Shown here piece by piece: positions 1-5,981 of a stretch of 6,016 nucleotides of DNA. The notes under the pieces were generated by a model, which was given only the letters and a program-made list of their open reading frames with translations, was not told the origin of the DNA and searched no databases. Origin of the DNA: Quisquiliibacterium sp. (lineage in GTDB: Bacteria; Pseudomonadota; Gammaproteobacteria; Burkholderiales; Burkholderiaceae_E); assembly GCA_030830765.1 (NCBI GenBank), contig JAURMJ010000247.1, positions 1-6,016 of the forward strand, given 5' to 3'. The position numbers and the translations under genes are program-made. The stretch's first letter is position 1, and each line of letters begins with the position of its first letter.

Positions 1-896
1 AGCGGTGAAGCTTCACCACAGGCCAGGCCAGCCATCACAGAGTCCACCGAACCGGCTGCCTTGGTCGCCCTGCCCTGAAGCGCGCTTTGCAGCAGGCAGT
101 CGGCCTGAGCCGGCTCAACCACGATGAAGACAGGCCTCGCCGCTGCGAGCGCCTCCCACAGGCCGCTGGCGACGCCCGCAGCAAAACCACCCACGCCACC
201 CTGCAGGAAGACATGGGTGAAGCCGGCTTCTGGATTCGCCGCCATACCCGTCTGCTCAATGCTCTCCAAGGCGATCACTGCATAGCCCTGCATCACATCG
301 CGCGGAATTTCCTCGTAGCCCGGATAGGACGTATCCGAGATCACCTGCCAGCCGTTGACCTGCGCCAGTCGGGCTGCTTCTTCGACAGACTGATCGTAAT
401 TACCCGCAATGCGCACGATGCGGGCGCCGAAGGCGGCAATCGCCTGCTCGCGCTCGATACTCACCTGTGCATGAAGAACGATGACGCAGCGGCAGCCCGC
501 ATCCCGCGCCGCCGCCGCCAGGGCGCGGCCATGATTGCCATCGGTGGCACTGATGACGTTATGGCCGGCCAATGGCTTCGAATAGCGTCCGGACAGAATG
601 GCCGTCGGCTCAAAGTCGGGATGCCAGCGCAGGATCTGGCAGACCAGGGCAATCGGAGCCCCCAGGGCCTTGAAGCTGCCCAGCGGCGATCGCACCGATT
701 CGTCCTTGATGCAGACCCTTGCAACACCAACGCGTTCGGCCGTGTCAGGCAGCTCGTACAGCGGGGTCGGCTCTGCGGCCATGCCAGACCAGTGCGACAG
801 CCACTGCCGGGCCTGCCGGGCCCGTTCCAGATTCAGGAGGGCGGCCAGTGCTTCGGGATAGGCCTGACGACCGGCACGGGGATTCAGGATCAGCAT
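1..896 (-). CDS. dpaL: Diaminopropionate ammonia-lyase (PLP fold-type II), C-terminus cut by window edge
   Basis: Enzymes of this family split 2,3-diaminopropionate into pyruvate and two ammonia in the cytoplasm, using pyridoxal phosphate. The 298 visible residues carry the family hallmarks: PTPL near residue 44, VKDES-like CIKDES at 62-67, the PLP-lysine motif GSFKALG with Lys76, TDGNHGR at 118-124 with Asp119, SDTSYPGYEEIPRDVMQGY at 187-205, LQGGVGG at 231-237, EPAQADC at 261-267 and MAGLACGE at 288-295. Lys76 and Asp119 match the PLP lysine and general acid known for the E. coli YgeX enzyme (Lys77, Asp120). That protein is about 398 residues, so roughly 100 residues lie beyond base 1. The ATG at 896 places PTPL at the family's usual distance from the N-terminus, but has no clear Shine-Dalgarno site. 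The frame stays open upstream to a TTG at 1001, so the start is uncertain. It follows the dioxygenase gene by 97 bases and may be cotranscribed with it. Confidence 0.88.
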   Translation of the reverse strand, partial: MLILNPRAGRQAYPEALAALLNLERARQARQWLSHWSGMAAEPTPLYELPDTAERVGVARVCIKDESVRSPLGSFKALGAPIALVCQILRWHPDFEPTAILSGRYSKPLAGHNVISATDGNHGRALAAAARDAGCRCVIVLHAQVSIEREQAIAAFGARIVRIAGNYDQSVEEAARLAQVNGWQVISDTSYPGYEEIPRDVMQGYAVIALESIEQTGMAANPEAGFTHVFLQGGVGGFAAGVASGLWEALAAARPVFIVVEPAQADCLLQSALQGRATKAAGSVDSVMAGLACGEASP

Positions 897-993
897 GCAA
901 TGCACACCAGAAGGAGTCTCATCGCCCTGCCCGTCCTGGCCGGACGATGAGATGAATGCGTTTCGCGCGACGGTGGCCGATCTGCGAGACTGA

Positions 994-1779
994 TTACGCA
1001 AGCTCTCTCAGACAATCATCGGCCAGTGGCACCAGCGGTGTGAAATCGCGGTTGGCATGATGCGTTGCCCGAACCAGCTTCGTGATCTTGTTCTCCACCG
1101 AGTTGGCGTTCACATAAACAATGGTGCGGCGGTCCGGCGTCAGGTTTTCCGGCGAGGCATGGACCAGATTGCAGTTCATGAACATCACGCTGCCCGCGTT
1201 GAAGGTCATGGCACGAATGCCATGCTCGGCGGCCAGCTTCTCGATGGCCGGGCGGTCGATATCCACCACCGTGTAGCCGGTCGGGTTGCGGTCCGGATTG
1301 TTTTCATCAATGTGACCATGATGATGGGAGCCGGGAATCACCATCAGCGGCCCGTTGGTGGCATCGACATCGTTCAGGTAAATCGCGATCATCAGCGCGC
1401 GTGAGGTCGGCATCCCGTCCTCAAGACGCCAGGTCCCGTAGTCCTGGTGCCACCAGAATGACTCGCCATCGAACGGCGCCTTCGGATTGATGCGCAGTTG
1501 GTGGATGTAGACCTCGCTGTCGAGCAGTTGTCTGGCAGGGGTAATCCAACGCGGATGCAGCGACAGGCGCCGATAAGCCTCGCTGTAGCGGTCGGCGGCA
1601 TAGATCAGGCGCGGCGCTTCGGTGCCCCGGCGCTGCATGTGGATCTCCGGCCGATCGCTGACGATGAACTCATCCAGCGCCTTGTTCAGGACGGCCACCT
1701 CCTCGCGGGTGAACACATCAGGGATCGCGACATAACCGTCGCGGTGATAGGCCTCGATCTGGGCTTGGGTCAGTTGCAT
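994..1779 (-). CDS. Fe(II)/2-oxoglutarate dioxygenase, PhyH family, EctD/proline-hydroxylase-like
   Basis: This is a 261-residue cytoplasmic non-haem iron oxygenase expected to hydroxylate a small substrate while converting 2-oxoglutarate to succinate and CO2. The iron triad is visible: His111 and Asp113 in WWHQDYGTW, and His207 in NLVHAS. Arg218 in DRRTIVYV is the probable 2-oxoglutarate-binding arginine. The core from VYIHQLRINPKAPFDGE through LEDGMP, NGPLMVIPGSHHHG and NANSVEN resembles ectoine hydroxylase EctD and bacterial proline 4-hydroxylases rather than human phytanoyl-CoA hydroxylase. Against the EctD signature (FxWHSDFETWHxEDGMP) it keeps 11 of 15 fixed positions, with Ser to Gln, Phe to Tyr, Glu to Gly and His to Arg changes, so ectoine need not be the substrate. 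The ATG at 1779 gives MQLTQAQIEAYHRDGY, the normal family N-terminus; an in-frame ATG at 1812, preceded by an AGG, is an alternative. The next gene downstream is the diaminopropionate ammonia-lyase. Confidence 0.85.
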   Translation of the reverse strand: MQLTQAQIEAYHRDGYVAIPDVFTREEVAVLNKALDEFIVSDRPEIHMQRRGTEAPRLIYAADRYSEAYRRLSLHPRWITPARQLLDSEVYIHQLRINPKAPFDGESFWWHQDYGTWRLEDGMPTSRALMIAIYLNDVDATNGPLMVIPGSHHHGHIDENNPDRNPTGYTVVDIDRPAIEKLAAEHGIRAMTFNAGSVMFMNCNLVHASPENLTPDRRTIVYVNANSVENKITKLVRATHHANRDFTPLVPLADDCLRELA

Positions 1780-1994
1780 GATGCAGGCTCGATTACAGTA
1801 AGGTCGGTGCATGCAACCTAAGTCATTCAGGGCACATTGATCAAGTAGGCCCGTTCATTCTCAGCCTCGTGCCGACGCGACCCCTGACTTGCACATCCTG
1901 CTCAGCGGCACCGGCACCCTGTCGAACTGCAACTCCATCCTCTGCGCCTGGACATGCTCTGGACACGCGGGACGCCGGCAGACTACAAGACCTG

Positions 1995-2783
1995 TCAGAG
2001 ATCCTTCGCGCAACGAAAGCCGATGTAGATGGCACCGAACAACGGCGGCTTGGATGCCAGATACGATTCGCGCATCTGTGCCTCTCCGTACCACCAGGAG
2101 CCGCCCCGCGTGCGGCGACCGGAGCCATCGGCTGCGTCGACCCATTCCCAGGCGTTGGCCCCCATATCGAACAAGCCGTTGACCCCGGCTTTCGTGGTGC
2201 CGATCCGTGCATGACCGGCACCTCGCATCAACCCGGCGCCGTGCTTCACCGGATTAACCGGACCGCAATCGTCCAGGCAGTTTGCGCCTTGAGGCGTGTC
2301 TCCCGTCGGGTATCGATAGCGCTGACCGCGCACAAACGGTGCCTCTGGTGTTTCCCGATGCTCGACATAAGCGGCTTCGGTCCATTCCCGGTCAGTCGGC
2401 AGTCGCTTGCCGGCCCAGCGGCAATAGGCAGCAGCCTCATGAAAGTTCACGTGAACAGCCGGCTCATCCTCAGAGGCCGGCTTGCCATACGGAGTGGACC
2501 AGGCCCAGCCGGGCTTGTTCACCCAGCCCAGTTCATAGACGAGCCCGCCTTCCTTTTGCGCCGAGGTCACCAGTCCGGTGGCCTGAACAAAGCGACGGAA
2601 TTCACCGACGCTGACCTCCGTGCGGTCAATCTCGAAACGGTCGATACGCTGCATTGATTTCTCACCAGCAAGACCGGCCAGTGGCAAAGTGCACAGGCCG
2701 GTCGCAAGCAGTGCGGACCGCAGCAGGGTCTGAACGGATCGGGGAAATTGCATGTCGTTGCGTTGCCGGGAAGTCATCTGCAT
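1995..2783 (-). CDS. Exported SUMF1/formylglycine-generating-enzyme-like protein lacking the catalytic cysteines
   Basis: This 262-residue protein has an N-terminal signal peptide: basic residues before a hydrophobic run at about 16-36 (TLLRSALLATGLCTLPLAGL), with likely cleavage near 39-40. It should therefore work in the periplasm. The rest is one SUMF1/FGE-sulfatase domain: FEIDRTEVSVGEFRRFV (50-66), PAVHVNFHEAAAYC (108-121), RWAGKRLPTDREW (122-134), NGLFDMGANAWEWVD (202-216), RGGSWWY (226-232) and IGFRC (254-258). Genuine formylglycine-generating enzymes have a copper-binding cysteine pair 3 and 8 residues after GGS; here those positions are Tyr232 and Met237. Sulfatase-cysteine oxidation is therefore unlikely, and the role is unknown. 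A CLDDC motif (169-173) may form a disulfide. The start is set by GGAGG at 2788-2792, four bases from this ATG; the ATG at 2777 is ten bases away and also possible. It lies 144 bases after metW and 182 bases before the next gene, with no obvious metabolic link to either. Confidence 0.85.
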   Translation of the reverse strand: MQMTSRQRNDMQFPRSVQTLLRSALLATGLCTLPLAGLAGEKSMQRIDRFEIDRTEVSVGEFRRFVQATGLVTSAQKEGGLVYELGWVNKPGWAWSTPYGKPASEDEPAVHVNFHEAAAYCRWAGKRLPTDREWTEAAYVEHRETPEAPFVRGQRYRYPTGDTPQGANCLDDCGPVNPVKHGAGLMRGAGHARIGTTKAGVNGLFDMGANAWEWVDAADGSGRRTRGGSWWYGEAQMRESYLASKPPLFGAIYIGFRCAKDL

Positions 2784-2787
2784 CAAG

Positions 2788-2792
2788 CCTCC
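2788..2792 (-). promoter_or_regulatory. Ribosome binding site of the SUMF1-like gene
   Basis: GGAGG on the minus strand lies four bases before the ATG at 2783 and ten before the in-frame ATG at 2777. It rules out the much longer open frame that begins at 2918, because the signal peptide then sits properly at the N-terminus. Confidence 0.7.
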
Positions 2793-2883
2793 GTGAGTCA
2801 GTCTCTTGTCGATCCGCGCGCCCGAACCTGACGACCCGCCTGGCTGCCACCAGACAGCATGCTCGAGCCAGGTTTCAGCTTGC

Positions 2884-2908
2884 AAAAGAGATCCCTCCTG
2901 AATGGAGG
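2884..2908 (-). terminator. Weak candidate terminator after metW
   Basis: On the minus strand CCTCC (2908-2904) can pair with GGAGG (2898-2894) around the five-base loop ATTCA, followed by GATCTC and then four T. It lies 20 bases after the metW stop, where a terminator would be expected. The stem is only five pairs and the U-rich part is short and begins late, so efficiency would be low and the match may be chance. Confidence 0.3.
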
Positions 2909-2927
2909 CATCCTGCACCGGCCGGAA

Positions 2928-3539
2928 TCAGGCCTTGGCGAAACGATAGATCGCCTGCGTGGACCGCAGGGATGGCAGCACCGTCACCGGTTCACCATCA
3001 GCCAGAAACGCGCGCTGGACGATGCGAAGCCCGAGTTGCACGAGCAGCGCCTCAAAATCACGGACCGTCGCCAGGTGCAGGTTCGGCGTGTCGTACCACT
3101 GGTAGGGCATCTCCTTGGACACCGGCATCGTGCCCCGCAGAATCGACCAGGCATGGAACCAGTGGCCGAAGTTGGGGAAGGACACGATCCCCTCGCGGCC
3201 GACTGCACTCATTTCGCGCAGCACGTACTCGGTCTTGTGCGTGGCCTGAATCGCCATCGATGAAATGACGATATCGAACAGGCCTGCCCCGAACATGCCG
3301 AGCCCGCCTTCAATGTCCTGCTGAATCACGTTGACGCCGCGGCGCACGCAGCCGAGCACTGCCTCATCGTCGATTTCGACCCCATAGCCGTGACAGCCCT
3401 TGGCCGCCTGCAGGTGGGCGAGCAACGCACCATCGGCGCAGCCAAGATCGAGCACCCGGGCGCCGGGCTGAATCCAGTCAGCGATCAGCGCGAGATCCGG
3501 ACGCAGCCGACTCGGGGAATTGGGCGCAAGCGCTCTCAT
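2928..3539 (-). CDS. metW: Methionine biosynthesis protein MetW (SAM-methyltransferase fold)
   Basis: MetW is a cytoplasmic Rossmann-fold protein encoded next to metX in many proteobacteria and thought to assist the homoserine acyltransferase step; its exact chemistry is less settled than that of MetX. The 203-residue product is the normal family length. Visible hallmarks are LRPDLALIADWI (12-23), motif I VLDLGCADGALL (29-40), GYGVEIDDEAVLGCVRRGVN (50-69), VIQQDIEGGL (70-79), VGREGIVSFPNFGHW (113-127), MPVSKEMPYQWYDTPNLHL (136-154) and TVRDFEALL (156-164). Motif I reads GCADG where most members have GCGDG. The start at 3539 is chosen because AAGGAGG lies six bases upstream; an in-frame ATG at 3569 lacks such a site. 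It follows metX by 70 bases with no terminator between, so the two form one operon under the upstream riboswitch. Confidence 0.95.
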   Translation of the reverse strand: MRALAPNSPSRLRPDLALIADWIQPGARVLDLGCADGALLAHLQAAKGCHGYGVEIDDEAVLGCVRRGVNVIQQDIEGGLGMFGAGLFDIVISSMAIQATHKTEYVLREMSAVGREGIVSFPNFGHWFHAWSILRGTMPVSKEMPYQWYDTPNLHLATVRDFEALLVQLGLRIVQRAFLADGEPVTVLPSLRSTQAIYRFAKA

Positions 3540-3545
3540 TGCCAC

Positions 3546-3552
3546 CCTCCTT
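3546..3552 (-). promoter_or_regulatory. Strong ribosome binding site of metW
   Basis: AAGGAGG on the minus strand is a near-perfect Shine-Dalgarno sequence with a six-base spacer to the ATG at 3539. It decides the metW start against the upstream in-frame ATG at 3569. Confidence 0.85.
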
Positions 3553-3609
3553 GCGTGCCTGCCGCCCAACTAAACACCAACGGATATTCTGTGTTCCTGC
3601 CTGGAGCCC

Positions 3610-4758
3610 TCATGCCTGAACCTCCTGCGCAACCCGCTCGAAATAGGCCCGTACCAGGGCGTGGTACTGCGGGTCATCAAGCAGGAAAGCATCATGACCA
3701 TGCGGCGCATCGACTTCGGCATAGGTGACATCGCGGCCATTGCGCAACAGCGCCTGGACGATCTCGCGACTGCGCGCCGGCGCAAAGCGCCAGTCGGTGG
3801 AGAACGAAATAACGAGGAAGCCGGCCTGCGTCGTCGACAGTGCGGACGTGAGATCGCCCCCATGCGTCTGCGCAGGATCAAAATAATCGAGCGCACGCGT
3901 GATCAGCAGATAGGTGTTCGCATCGAAGTACCGGGCGAATTTCTCTGCCTGATAGCGCAGGTAGGACTCAATCTCGAATTCAACATCGAAGGAAAACCCA
4001 TAACCGCCGCCGCCGCGCAACATGCGCCCGAAGCGCTCGGCCATCACATCATCAGACAGGTATGTGATGTGCCCGATCATCCGCGCAACATGCAGTCCGC
4101 GGGTTGGCACAACGCCGTGATCGTAGAAGCGGCCGCCGTGAAACTCCGGGTCGGTGACGATCGCGCGGCGCGCAACCTCATTGAAAGCAATGTTTTGCGC
4201 CGACAGCTTGGGTGTGGTGGCAATGGCCACGCAATGACCGACCCGCTCCGGGTACAGAAAGCTCCAGGCCAATGCCTGCATGCCCCCAAGGCTGCCGCCC
4301 ATCACCGCGGCAAAACGGCGGATGCCCAGTGCATCAGCCAGACGCGCCTGCGCATCGACCCAATCTTCGACGGTGATCACAGGAAAGTCGGGACCGTAGA
4401 GTTCGCCCGTTGCCGGGTTGATCGACATCGGCCCCGTGGAACCGAAGCAACTGCCCAGATTGTTCACCCCGATCACGAAGAAACGGTTGGTATCGACCGG
4501 CTTGCCTGGGCCAACCATGTTGTCCCACCAGCCAAGGTTGTCGGGTTCCTCCGCATAGACACCGGCGACATGGTGTGAGGCATTGAGTGCGTGAGCGATC
4601 AGCACCGCGTTTGAGCGCTGCGGATTGAGCGTACCGTAGGTCTCGTAGACCAGTTCGTAATCGCGGATGGTCGCGCCGCTGCGCAGGGCAAGCGGCTGGG
4701 CAAACTGCATCCGCTGGACCTGGACGGCTCCGACTGAAGCTGGCTGCGCGTCTGACAC
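3610..4758 (-). CDS. metX: Homoserine O-acyltransferase MetX
   Basis: MetX is a cytoplasmic alpha/beta-hydrolase enzyme that acylates the hydroxyl of homoserine, committing it to methionine synthesis. In many beta/gammaproteobacteria the donor is succinyl-CoA, elsewhere acetyl-CoA; I cannot assign it safely here. The 382-residue product shows the family throughout: [12 protein letters not shown] (34-45), [11 protein letters not shown] (56-66), [12 protein letters not shown] (76-87), the long [12 protein letters not shown] stretch (99-110), the nucleophile elbow GGSLGGMQA with Ser156, [16 protein letters not shown] (182-197), FSTDWRF with Asp322 and PHGHDAF with His355 as the catalytic triad. 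The start is the GTG at 4758, seven bases after GGAGAG. The frame stays open to a GTG at 4836, but that extension would translate an intrinsic terminator and is rejected. The gene is preceded by a SAM-II riboswitch and terminator, so it should be shut off when S-adenosylmethionine is plentiful. metW follows 70 bases downstream. Confidence 0.97.
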   Translation of the reverse strand: MSDAQPASVGAVQVQRMQFAQPLALRSGATIRDYELVYETYGTLNPQRSNAVLIAHALNASHHVAGVYAEEPDNLGWWDNMVGPGKPVDTNRFFVIGVNNLGSCFGSTGPMSINPATGELYGPDFPVITVEDWVDAQARLADALGIRRFAAVMGGSLGGMQALAWSFLYPERVGHCVAIATTPKLSAQNIAFNEVARRAIVTDPEFHGGRFYDHGVVPTRGLHVARMIGHITYLSDDVMAERFGRMLRGGGGYGFSFDVEFEIESYLRYQAEKFARYFDANTYLLITRALDYFDPAQTHGGDLTSALSTTQAGFLVISFSTDWRFAPARSREIVQALLRNGRDVTYAEVDAPHGHDAFLLDDPQYHALVRAYFERVAQEVQA

Positions 4759-4765
4759 GCGAGGA

Positions 4766-4771
4766 CTCTCC
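4766..4771 (-). promoter_or_regulatory. Ribosome binding site that sets the metX start
   Basis: GGAGAG on the minus strand is seven bases before the GTG at 4758. It lies after the U-run of the terminator, so it is present only on transcripts that have passed the terminator, as expected for a transcriptionally controlled leader. Confidence 0.75.
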
Positions 4772-4784
4772 AAAACATCACCCC

Positions 4785-4820
4785 AAAAAAAAACCGACCG
4801 GCTTGCGTTGGCTCGGTCGG
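4785..4820 (-). terminator. Intrinsic terminator between SAM-II aptamer and metX (expression platform)
   Basis: On the minus strand CCGACCG (4820-4814) pairs perfectly with CGGTCGG (4800-4794), seven pairs around a 13-base loop (4813-4801), followed directly by nine T (4793-4785). It begins 20 bases after the riboswitch tail and ends 26 bases before the metX GTG, the usual place for a transcriptional expression platform. The loop segment AGCCAACGC (4813-4805) is complementary to two aptamer strands, GCGTT (4866-4862) and GGCT (4853-4850), which could form a competing structure. It could additionally end transcripts coming from the enzyme I gene upstream. Confidence 0.9.
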
Positions 4821-4840
4821 GTTTGCTGGTGTTCACTGCC

Positions 4841-4897
4841 CGCCGCTTTAGCCGAATTTTTAACGCGCCCGCAAGCTGGATCTCAAATCGGCGCAGC
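4841..4897 (-). ncRNA. SAM-II (metA-type) riboswitch aptamer
   Basis: The minus-strand leader of metX carries the conserved SAM-II pseudoknot pattern. P1 is GCGCC (4894-4890) paired with GGCGC (4869-4865). Between them come the conserved L1 run GATTTGAGA (4889-4881) and CTTGC (4875-4871). After P1 come the A-rich loop GTTAAAAA and GGCTAAAGC (4853-4845). The pseudoknot helix P2 forms from GCTT (4876-4873) and AAGC (4848-4845). GATTTGA, CTTGC, GTTAAA and GCTAAAG, in this order and spacing, are the invariant parts of the class. SAM-II binds S-adenosylmethionine and lowers expression of methionine genes, and metX is a known target. The related SAM-V class shares some of these elements, but the compact P1 and the layout favour SAM-II. 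A covariance-model search would settle the class. Confidence 0.88.
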
Positions 4898-4902
4898 CCG
4901 TG

Positions 4903-4931
4903 ACCTTACTGACCGGGGGGCGGGATGTCAA
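4903..4931 (-). promoter_or_regulatory. Sigma-70 promoter of the metX-metW leader
   Basis: On the minus strand a perfect -35 box TTGACA (4931-4926) is followed after exactly 17 bases by TAAGGT (4908-4903), which matches TATAAT at three positions. Transcription would start near 4896, essentially at the first base of riboswitch helix P1, giving a leader of about 140 bases before the metX GTG. The match of promoter and aptamer positions supports both calls. The -10 box is weak. Confidence 0.7.
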
Positions 4932-4970
4932 ACTGGTCGTCCATACCGAGGCGCGAGGCGACGAGCAGAC

Positions 4971-5981
4971 TCAGCCGCGCGTCTGTGCGTCGTCGCGACG
5001 CTCTGTGCTCACACTGCGCAGCCGAGCCAGTGAGTTTTGAACTCTGATTGGATCCTCCGTGCCGAGCAGCCGCGTGACTTTCGGGACGAGTTTCGCCGTA
5101 TCGGCCAGCAGGATCTCGCGCTTGACGACCAGCAGGCTGGCCGTATGCATCGAGAACTGCTTCAGACCCATGCCCAGCAGCAGGCGTGTTGCAGCATGGT
5201 CGCCGGCCATCTCACCGCAGACCGCCACCGGCTTGCCGGCACGCTGGCCAGCCTTGATCGTCATGCTGATCAGACGCAGCACGGCCGGATGGAACTGATC
5301 GTACAGTGGCGACACCGCATGATCAGCCCGATCGATGGCCAAGGTGTACTGAATCAGGTCGTTGGTGCCGATCGACAGGAAGTCGAGCCGCTTCAGAAAC
5401 AGGCCGACCGACAGCGCGGCCGCCGGCACTTCGATCATGCCGCCGACCGGCATATTCTCGTCGAACAGCTGGCGGCGCTCGCGCAGTCGTTCGCGCGCCT
5501 GGTCGATCAGACGCAGTGTCTGGTCGATCTCGTTGCAGTTGACCAGCATCGGGATCAGCAGCCTGACCGGCCCATGCGCCGACGCGCGCAGGATGGCCCG
5601 CAGCTGGGTCAGGAACATCTCCGGCCGCGCAAGGCAATACCGGATTGCGCGCTGGCCCAGCGCCGGATTGGTGATTGAGACGATGTCGCCGGGATTCAAC
5701 ACCTTGTCAGCACCGACATCGAGCGTGCGGATCGTGACCGGCTTGCCCCGCATCCCGATCACCGCCTCGCGGTAGGCCTCGTACTGTTCATCTTCGCCCG
5801 GGGGCTCGGGGCGGTTCAGGAACAGGAATTCGGAGCGGAACAGGCCGATGCCGGCTGCCCCCGAATCGAGCGCTGCACTGACCTCCCCCGGCAATTCGAT
5901 GTTCGCATGCAGTTCAACATCGAGCCCTGATAAACCGACTGGGTTAACAATTTGATTTAAACTCATTTTATTATATAACAT
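4971..5981 (-). CDS. ptsI: PTS enzyme I (phosphoenolpyruvate-protein phosphotransferase), C-terminal half only
   Basis: Enzyme I takes phosphate from phosphoenolpyruvate and passes it to HPr to start the PTS phosphorelay in the cytoplasm. The 336 residues cover the PEP-binding barrel: HANIELP (25-31), GIGLFRSEFLFLNR (44-57) with Arg49, TIRTLDVGADK (83-93) with Arg85, NPALGQRAIR (105-114), GMIEVPAAA (181-189) with Glu184, SIGTNDLIQYTLAIDRAD (203-220) with Asp208, and VAVCGEMAGD (252-261) with Cys255. The spacings of Arg, Arg, Glu, Asp and Cys equal those of E. coli Arg296, Arg332, Glu431, Asp455 and Cys502, so about 266 N-terminal residues, including the phosphohistidine domain, are missing. 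Homology starts near residue 20 (about base 5925). Before it the DNA becomes very AT-rich, and the frame stays open to the window edge with no ribosome binding site before the ATG at 5981. The ATG is therefore only nominal. A ptsP-type paralogue cannot be excluded from this half. Confidence 0.85.
   Translation of the reverse strand: MLYNKMSLNQIVNPVGLSGLDVELHANIELPGEVSAALDSGAAGIGLFRSEFLFLNRPEPPGEDEQYEAYREAVIGMRGKPVTIRTLDVGADKVLNPGDIVSITNPALGQRAIRYCLARPEMFLTQLRAILRASAHGPVRLLIPMLVNCNEIDQTLRLIDQARERLRERRQLFDENMPVGGMIEVPAAALSVGLFLKRLDFLSIGTNDLIQYTLAIDRADHAVSPLYDQFHPAVLRLISMTIKAGQRAGKPVAVCGEMAGDHAATRLLLGMGLKQFSMHTASLLVVKREILLADTAKLVPKVTRLLGTEDPIRVQNSLARLRSVSTERRDDAQTRG

Noticed and set aside
932..946. 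Hairpin CGTCC/GGACG between the dioxygenase and ammonia-lyase genes
   Set aside because: Only five pairs and no T-run on either side, so there is no basis for calling a terminator.
87..950. 287-codon open frame on the plus strand
   Set aside because: It lies opposite the ammonia-lyase gene, whose conserved PLP-enzyme motifs are clear; the plus-strand product has no recognisable domain and is a GC-rich shadow.
1837..1846. TTGATCAA palindrome upstream of the dioxygenase gene as an operator or -35 box
   Set aside because: Eight-base palindromes are common; no second copy and no fitting -10 box at the right spacing.
1869..2657. 262-codon open frame on the plus strand
   Set aside because: Antisense to the SUMF1-like gene, with no domain pattern and no ribosome binding site of note.
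3661..4578. 305-codon open frame on the plus strand
   Set aside because: Antisense to metX; the translation has no coherent motifs, while the minus strand encodes a full MetX.
4736..4781. Small peptide start ([10 protein letters not shown]) just before and overlapping the metX start in another frame
   Set aside because: It overlaps the metX ribosome binding site and runs on as an out-of-frame shadow of metX; it has no Shine-Dalgarno site and no stretch of regulatory codons.
5970..5975. Perfect TATAAT on the minus strand near the right end
   Set aside because: It sits in almost pure A/T sequence, where such a match is expected by chance, and no suitable -35 box is seen.
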